Below, piece by piece: positions 35,031 to 39,502 of a DNA stretch of 39,502 nucleotides. The notes under the pieces were generated by a model. It ran no database searches. It was not told the DNA's origin and worked only from the letters and a program-made list of their open reading frames with translations. The stretch comes from JBGTBQ01 sp041749275 (GTDB lineage: Bacteria; Acidobacteriota; Blastocatellia; Pyrinomonadales; Pyrinomonadaceae). How positions within the stretch are numbered: position 1 is the stretch's first letter; the number at the start of each line of letters is the position of its first letter. A program made the position numbers and the translations under genes. Where the stretch lies: contig JBGTBQ010000456.1 in NCBI GenBank assembly GCA_041749275.1, forward strand, positions 1 through 39,502. The letters run 5' to 3'.

Positions 35031-35141
35031 GTGACAAGTGACAAGAAAAAGTCTGGAGTCGGGAGTCGGAAGCCAAAACGGTTTTCTGGCTCTCGACTCC
35101 CGACTTCAGACTCCAGTCTGCTTTGCCTTGTCATTCCTCAC
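35031..35141. repeat. Family G palindrome before kdsB
   Basis: Nested inverted arms: GTGACAAGTGACAAG (35031-35045) with CTTGTCATTCCTCAC (35127-35141), and TCTGGAGTCGGGAGTCGG with CTCGACTCCCGACTTCAG inside, around GCCAAAACGGTTTTCTGGC. It lies in the divergent gap between the cystathionine gene and kdsB. An open frame runs from it into kdsB but is not likely to be translated. Confidence 0.75.
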
Positions 35142-35165
35142 TGCTTTAGGTTATTTTGTAATCCC

Positions 35166-35975
35166 GTGAATCACACGGCGCCTCCAAGCAAATCCCCAAC
35201 AGTTGTCGCAGTCATCCCCGCGCGCTACGCTTCGAGCCGCCTCCCCGGAAAACCTTTGCTGGAAATCGCTGGCCGCCCGATGATCGTCCATGTCGTCGAG
35301 CGTGCGCTGGCCGCCGCGGGTGTGGCAAGAGCTATCGTGGCGACGGATGACGAGAGGGTGCTCAAGGCGGTGCGCGGCGCAGGGTACGAGGCGGTGATGA
35401 CCAGCGCCGCCCACGTTTCCGGGAGCGACCGGCTGGCGGAGGCCGTAGCGGACATCGAAGCGGACTTGATCGTCAACGTGCAGGGCGACGAGCCGCTCAT
35501 CTCGCCGCAAACTATCGAGCGCGCGGTCGAGGCGCTACTGACGGATGAGGGCGCCGCTGTCTCGACGACGTGCGAGCCGATTGAGACAGTCGCCGACGTG
35601 TTGAGCAGCGACGTGGTGAAGGTTGTCGTGAACGCACAGGGCCGCGCGCTCTACTTCTCGCGCTCGCCCATCCCTTACCCGCGTGACTCGGTTCGACGCC
35701 GCGGCTCACTCGCACGCGCGCTCGAAGCCGAGCCGGAGTTGCTCGCCACGTTTCGCAAGCACACGGGGCTTTATGTTTACCGCCGAGCCTTTTTGTTAGA
35801 ATACGCGCGCTGGCCGCAAACTGTGCTCGAACGCTACGAATCGCTCGAACAACTCCGCGTCCTCGAACGTGGCTTTTCGATTCGCGTCGTCGAAACGGAC
35901 ATGCCGTCCCTCGGCGTGGACACGGAAGAGGACTTGCGGCGCGTCAGGGAGATTGTGGAAGGAGTCCAGCAGTAG
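35166..35975 (+). CDS. kdsB: CMP-KDO synthetase (3-deoxy-manno-octulosonate cytidylyltransferase)
   Basis: A 269-residue cytidylyltransferase that activates KDO with CTP for lipopolysaccharide inner-core synthesis. GTG 35166 is chosen, since the 55 residues before it are encoded by a palindromic repeat; the enzyme core begins at VVAVIPARYASSRLPGKPLL. Other motifs: RPMIVHVVERALAAAGVARA, IVATDDERVL, VSGSDRLAEAV, NVQGDEPLISPQTIE, YFSRSPIPYPRD, HTGLYVYRRAFLLEY and LEQLRVLERGFSIRVVETD. This gene is strong evidence for an outer membrane with LPS. CTP for the reaction comes from pyrG, encoded 1 kb downstream on the same strand. Confidence 0.96.
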   Translation: MNHTAPPSKSPTVVAVIPARYASSRLPGKPLLEIAGRPMIVHVVERALAAAGVARAIVATDDERVLKAVRGAGYEAVMTSAAHVSGSDRLAEAVADIEADLIVNVQGDEPLISPQTIERAVEALLTDEGAAVSTTCEPIETVADVLSSDVVKVVVNAQGRALYFSRSPIPYPRDSVRRRGSLARALEAEPELLATFRKHTGLYVYRRAFLLEYARWPQTVLERYESLEQLRVLERGFSIRVVETDMPSLGVDTEEDLRRVREIVEGVQQ

Positions 35976-35986
35976 TTAAAGTATAT

Positions 35987-36655
35987 ATGTTCAAGGAACT
36001 GAAATCAGGCGTTGATATTTTGCATAGCGCACTTGAAATACGCTCGAAAATTATCAAAAGAAAACAAAAAAGGCAGCTTCGAAATGACCTGCTTGTTTTT
36101 TATTTCTGTCTTTCACGCCTTATTAAAAACGGTCGAGAGCTTCTCTCAGTTGCAGGTAGAGAGCCACTCAAACGAATTATGGCCTTGCCTTCTGATAACA
36201 GATTAAAAATTTCCTCTGATGTGTATTCATTGCTCTTAACTCAAAGGTTGCTTTTGAGAAAACTCTCAAATCTTATAAATGGGCAGCCCATCATGGAACT
36301 ATTCGATTCCTCCTTAAAGGAAGAATTACAAAACTTAGTTAACTCAAAAGAAAAGGGCTTACTCTCTATTGGCGCTGCACTTGAGTTTTATTTTCTACTC
36401 GGCGGAAAGCCTGCTTATCGCGAAATTGAATCACATGGGGAAGAAATTGCTCGATTCCGTTATCAAACCGGCATCGTGAGCATTACTTTGTCTGGAAGCT
36501 CAAAAAAAGTTATGAATGTTCGCTCGATCAAACAAAACATAGAAAATCTGAAAGAAGCAAGTGAGAGATTACGCGAAAAAATCAACGAACTCTTTACTAG
36601 TGACGAACAGATGGAGTTCGTAAAAAAGGCCAAGAAGGTAGCAGATTCAATCTAA
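35987..36655 (+). CDS. AT-rich orphan gene of unknown function
   Basis: A 222-residue, Lys/Leu/Ser-rich, probably all-helical and soluble protein, starting MFKELKSGVDILHSALEIRS. I recognise no family. No signal peptide or clear membrane helix; a stretch LGAALEF-like (LLSIGAALEFYFLLGG) is mildly hydrophobic. The C-terminal third (IKQNIENLKEASERLREKIN) looks like a coiled coil. Its base use is visibly AT-rich, with AAA, TTA and ATT codons, in sharp contrast to the GC-rich genes on both sides, which points to recent horizontal transfer. It starts 11 bases after kdsB with no strong ribosome-binding site and lies in the kdsB-pyrG gap, interrupting what looks like a conserved pair. A defence or toxin-like role is possible but not supported by any motif. 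Confidence 0.8.
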   Translation: MFKELKSGVDILHSALEIRSKIIKRKQKRQLRNDLLVFYFCLSRLIKNGRELLSVAGREPLKRIMALPSDNRLKISSDVYSLLLTQRLLLRKLSNLINGQPIMELFDSSLKEELQNLVNSKEKGLLSIGAALEFYFLLGGKPAYREIESHGEEIARFRYQTGIVSITLSGSSKKVMNVRSIKQNIENLKEASERLREKINELFTSDEQMEFVKKAKKVADSI

Positions 36656-36679
36656 TGTTGAACCTTGCACACGATAATT

Positions 36680-37006
36680 ATGGGAGACTGGATCGGACTC
36701 AGCGTCATCGTGCTGGTGCTGGCAGGCGCGGTGTGGGGCTTGTCGCATCTTGGCAAGCCGCGCGAGTCGCTGAGTGAAGAGGAGTTTGAGCAGCGCGTGC
36801 AGGAATCTCACGGGACGATGAGCGCGGGCGTCGCCGGGATGATGTACGGACTGCAAAAGCTGATGAACCCGAAGGCGGCGGAGGCAGTCGAAGCGCGGAA
36901 GGACTTGCAAGCTGGTTATTACGATGAAAGCGAACAGGCGGGCGAAGGCGACGACCCGGACAAATCAAACGAAGGAGACGAAAGGGAAGAAGGAGACGAT
37001 GCCTAA
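36680..37006 (+). CDS. Small membrane-anchored acidic protein upstream of pyrG (hypothetical)
   Basis: A 108-residue protein. ATG 36680 starts a membrane helix at once (DWIGLSVIVLVLAGAVWGLS); TTG 36665 is a less likely start. A soluble part follows (GKPRESLSEEEFEQRVQESH) and an acidic tail (DDPDKSNEGDEREEGDDA). It overlaps the pyrG start by eight bases, so the two are coupled; the AAGGAG for pyrG lies inside this gene's last codons. I do not recognise a family. The tail is so acidic that it may partly reflect constraint from the purine-rich ribosome-binding site for pyrG. Confidence 0.75.
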   Translation: MGDWIGLSVIVLVLAGAVWGLSHLGKPRESLSEEEFEQRVQESHGTMSAGVAGMMYGLQKLMNPKAAEAVEARKDLQAGYYDESEQAGEGDDPDKSNEGDEREEGDDA

Positions 37007-38708
37007 ATATATTTTCGTCACGGGCGGCGTGGTTTCGAGTCTCGGCAAAGGACTGGCGGCCTCGTCTATCGGCTGCCTGCTCGAAGCGCGGGGCCTGAGC
37101 GTGTCGCTTATCAAACTCGACCCGTATATCAACATTGACCCCGGCACGATGTCTCCGTTCCAGCACGGAGAGGTCTTCGTCACCGACGACGGGGCGGAGA
37201 CAGACCTCGACCTCGGCCACTACGAGCGCTTCACGCACGCGCGTCTGTCGCAGGGTAACAACTGGACGACCGGGCGGATTTATCTTTCCGTCATCGAGAA
37301 AGAGCGAAAAGGCGACTACCTCGGCAAGACCATTCAGGTCATCCCGCACATCACGGACGAGATCAAGCGAGCCGTGCGCTCGGTCGCGGAGAAGGACGAC
37401 CCGGATGTGGTCATCGTCGAGATTGGCGGCACGGTCGGCGACATCGAATCGTTGCCGTTCCTCGAAGCGATTCGCCAGATGGGGAACGAAGAGCGGAAGG
37501 GCGGCGAGCGCGGCGCTGTCTTCGTACACCTCACGCTCGTCCCATACATCGCCGCCGCGGGCGAACTCAAGACGAAGCCGACGCAGCATTCGGTGCGCGA
37601 CCTGCGTGAGATCGGCATCGCCGTTGACATCCTCCTGTGCCGTTCAGACCGACCGCTCTCGCGTGACCTGCGCTCGAAGATCGCGCTCTTCTGCAATGTC
37701 AATGAAGAGGCCGTCATCGCCGCCGAAGACGTGGGCACGATTTACGAGGTGCCGCTCGCCTTTCACGAGCAGGGGTTGGATGATCTCATCGTCTCGGAAC
37801 TGGGTTTGCGCGAGCGCGCGGCGCACACAGACCTCACGCGCTGGCGCGAACTGGTCGCCACCATCCGCGACCCGGCGAACGGCTCCGTCACCATCGGCAT
37901 CGTCGGCAAGTACGTCGAGCTGGAGGACTCCTACAAGTCTCTGCGCGAGGCGCTAACGCATGGCGGCGTGGCGAACAACTTGCGCGTGGACGTGCGCTGG
38001 GTCGAGTCCGAGAGTTTGATGGATGAGGATTACGAGGAGCGCCTGCGCGATTACGACGCGATTCTCGTTCCCGGCGGCTTTGGCAAACGCGGAGTGGCCG
38101 GGATGATTCGCGCCATCTCCTACGCGCGCAAGTCGCGGACGCCCTACTTCGGCATCTGCCTCGGCATGCAGACGGCGGTGATTGAGTACGCGCGCAGCGT
38201 GTGCGGTCTCGTCGGCGCGGACTCGACCGAGTTCGATGGGGAAACTCCTTATCCGATCATCTTCAAACTGCGTGACCTCGTGGATGTCGAGGAGATGGGC
38301 GGGACCATGCGCCTCGGCTCGTGGGACTGCCGGCTTGCGCCGGAGAGTCTGGCGCGCGAGGTTTACGGCGGACGAGAAGAGACGGCGGAGCGTCATCGCC
38401 ACCGTTACGAGTTCAACCCCGAATTCCGCGAGCAGCTCGAACGCGCGGGACTCGTCTTCAGCGGCGAGTCGCGCGACGGTCGCTTTGTCGAGATGGTCGA
38501 GCTTCCACGCGACGCCCATCCGTGGTTTTTGGGTTGCCAGTTCCACCCCGAATACAAGTCGAAGCCGCTGCGCCCGCACCCGCTCTTCGCCTCTTTCGTC
38601 CGTGCCGCCCACCGCAACCGTATGCGTGACGAGACGGCGGTCGAAAGCGCGAGCGAGAACGAAGCGGCGTCGCACGAGCGCGCCCAAGTTCTGGCGGGCG
38701 ACGATTGA
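36999..38708 (+). CDS. pyrG: CTP synthase
   Basis: A 569-residue enzyme that aminates UTP to CTP with glutamine and ATP. ATG 36999 is set by AAGGAG (36990-36995) and the family start MPKYIFVTGGVVSSLGKGLA. Synthetase domain: KLDPYINIDPGTMSPFQHGE, FVTDDGAETDLDLGHYERF, VIVEIGGTVGDIESLPFLEA and LTLVPYIAAAGELKTKPTQH. Glutaminase domain: PGGFGKRGVAGMI, FGICLGMQTAVIEYAR with Cys387, and GCQFHPEYKSKP with His516 and Glu518. It is about 25 residues longer than the E. coli enzyme because of a polar C-terminal tail (ETAVESASENEAASHERAQV). Housekeeping gene; it links to kdsB through CTP. Confidence 0.97.
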   Translation: MPKYIFVTGGVVSSLGKGLAASSIGCLLEARGLSVSLIKLDPYINIDPGTMSPFQHGEVFVTDDGAETDLDLGHYERFTHARLSQGNNWTTGRIYLSVIEKERKGDYLGKTIQVIPHITDEIKRAVRSVAEKDDPDVVIVEIGGTVGDIESLPFLEAIRQMGNEERKGGERGAVFVHLTLVPYIAAAGELKTKPTQHSVRDLREIGIAVDILLCRSDRPLSRDLRSKIALFCNVNEEAVIAAEDVGTIYEVPLAFHEQGLDDLIVSELGLRERAAHTDLTRWRELVATIRDPANGSVTIGIVGKYVELEDSYKSLREALTHGGVANNLRVDVRWVESESLMDEDYEERLRDYDAILVPGGFGKRGVAGMIRAISYARKSRTPYFGICLGMQTAVIEYARSVCGLVGADSTEFDGETPYPIIFKLRDLVDVEEMGGTMRLGSWDCRLAPESLAREVYGGREETAERHRHRYEFNPEFREQLERAGLVFSGESRDGRFVEMVELPRDAHPWFLGCQFHPEYKSKPLRPHPLFASFVRAAHRNRMRDETAVESASENEAASHERAQVLAGDD

Positions 38709-38741
38709 AACAGGTTGGTAAAATGACAAGGAGGAATCATC

Positions 38742-38915
38742 ATGGATGAGAAGAAAACGCAGAGCGCCCCGTTTAGCGAGGAAGTAGATCAGATGGAAGT
38801 GACCAGCCCGTCCGAGAAGATCGAGGGTGATGCGCCCACCGGCTCCCTCGTGCCGGGCGCTCAGAATCCTGAGAGCGAGCAGGTCAAAGAAGAGACAAAC
38901 CCGAATACGGAATAA
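38742..38915 (+). CDS. Small acidic protein downstream of pyrG (hypothetical)
   Basis: A 57-residue acidic, disordered-looking protein (MDEKKTQSAPFSEEVDQMEV, then SEKIEGD, and the end EETNPNTE). The strong ribosome-binding site AAGGAGGA (38728-38735), six bases before ATG 38742, and the GC-rich codon use support a real gene. It starts 33 bases after pyrG and may share its transcript. No family recognised. Confidence 0.65.
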   Translation: MDEKKTQSAPFSEEVDQMEVTSPSEKIEGDAPTGSLVPGAQNPESEQVKEETNPNTE

Positions 38916-38943
38916 ATATCAGGGTTTAATGGCACGCGGACTG

Positions 38944-38991
38944 AGCCTGCTTCCGCAGGCTAAAATCATTTCCCAGCGACAAACCGCTGGG
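38944..38991. repeat. Two tandem REP-like hairpins
   Basis: AGCCTGCTTCCGCAGGCT (38944-38961) and CCCAGCGACAAACCGCTGGG (38972-38991) are separate perfect hairpins 10 bases apart, followed by CTATTATCG. They lie between the small acidic gene and the kinase gene. Such hairpin pairs with a shared spacer are typical of REP/BIME sequences; no further copy is in this window. Confidence 0.6.
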
Positions 38992-39072
38992 CTATTATCG
39001 TGGCGTCCCGATTAAGACGCGGCCCCCCATTCCAAAGTCGAGAGCTTAACTTTCAAGTAGCGCGGTTGGCCT

Positions 39073-39502
39073 ATGCTCCAGTGCCCACAGTGCGGGAGAC
39101 AGTTTACTTCGGATACCACCGTCTGTCCGGACGACGGTACGCCACTGATGGCCGACGCGACCGCGGTTTCGGAGATGCCGGTTGACCCGCTCGTGGGCCG
39201 CGTGCTCGACGACAAGTACCGTCTCGACGAACGGCTCGGCGAGGGGGGCATGGGCGCCGTCTACCGCGCCATGCATCTGTTGATTGAACGACAGGTCGCC
39301 GTCAAAGTTTTGCACCCCAGCATGGTGACGGACGACGACGCGCGCGAGAGGTTCCGGCGCGAGGCGCGCGCCGCCGGTCGCCTGCAACACTCGAACGCGG
39401 TCGCCGTCACTGACTTCGGCGAGACGCGCGACGGCCTCGTCTACATCGTGATGGAACTGCTCGAAGGCCGCCCCTTACGCACGGTGCTCGCGCGCGAGGC
39501 GC
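39073..39502 (+). CDS. Ser/Thr protein kinase with N-terminal zinc ribbon, 3' end outside window
   Basis: The first 143 residues of a Hanks-type kinase; the frame is open at the right edge. The N-terminus is a zinc ribbon with two Cys pairs: QCPQCGRQF, then VCPDDG in which the last ligand is an Asp rather than Cys. The kinase domain starts at about residue 48: KYRLDERLGEGGMGAVYRAM (Gly-rich loop), VAVKVLHP (ATP-binding Lys), REARAAGRLQHSNAVAVTDFG and YIVMELLEGRPL (hinge). The ribbon-kinase fusion is common in Acidobacteriota-like genomes. Partner phosphatase at 32821-33747 is possible. The start ATG 39073 lacks a clear ribosome-binding site. Confidence 0.9.
   Translation, partial: MLQCPQCGRQFTSDTTVCPDDGTPLMADATAVSEMPVDPLVGRVLDDKYRLDERLGEGGMGAVYRAMHLLIERQVAVKVLHPSMVTDDDARERFRREARAAGRLQHSNAVAVTDFGETRDGLVYIVMELLEGRPLRTVLAREA

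Noticed and set aside
35001..35165. N-terminal extension of kdsB
   Set aside because: It translates a family G palindrome; the enzyme core begins just after GTG 35166.

Overview
The window reads as a high-GC, diderm (LPS-making) bacterial chromosome with compact genes on both strands. kdsB, RND efflux, outer-membrane DUF5916 and lipoprotein-type genes show the outer membrane. The mix of several DUF4097 paralogues, a DUF5916 barrel protein, zinc-ribbon Ser/Thr kinases and many intergenic palindromes suggests Acidobacteriota, probably class Blastocatellia. This placement is inference; no rRNA or tRNA gene is present to confirm it.

Layout. (1) 1-6561: an envelope-stress-like cluster with four DUF4097 beta-repeat proteins around an ECF sigma factor and its zinc-binding anti-sigma factor. 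(2) 6776-9955: an AMIN-like/CBM9-like/DUF5916 outer-membrane protein. 10111-12048: a secreted S9 peptidase. (3) 12292-17185: a two-gene RND efflux system (adaptor plus permease). (4) 17435-26148: a nearly complete purine-degradation operon, with a three-subunit xanthine dehydrogenase, allantoinase, allantoicase, OHCU decarboxylase, hydroxyisourate hydrolase and a PuuD-type membrane urate oxidase that lacks its usual cytochrome c tail. On the opposite strand (28308-26866) lies a DUF6986/CitE-malate synthase-like enzyme that may handle the C2 product. (5) 28766-34953: a single-pass membrane protein, an M16 peptidase pair, a PP2C phosphatase and a cystathionine gamma-synthase/lyase. (6) 35166-39502: kdsB, an AT-rich orphan gene, a small membrane protein, pyrG, a small acidic protein and the start of a zinc-ribbon Ser/Thr kinase.

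Mobile and repeated DNA is the most unusual part. At least six families of imperfect palindromes fill the gaps between genes. The best candidate for an undescribed system is family B, with ends like TTAGCCACAGAG...CTCTGTGGCTAA and a GGGAGAGTTG/CAACTCTCCC core hairpin. Four short copies carry no gene. A fifth, 22841-23396, carries a GxxExxY (PD-(D/E)XK-like) nuclease gene exactly where the short copies have the loop of the core hairpin. This looks like a parent element with MITE-like deletion derivatives. One copy has become part of the reading frame of the xanthine dehydrogenase iron-sulfur subunit, and another has been split by a second palindrome (family A). An IS200-like transposase with paired REP-type hairpins at both ends sits just after puuD, and a decayed IS200-like transposase tail overlaps the start of allantoinase.
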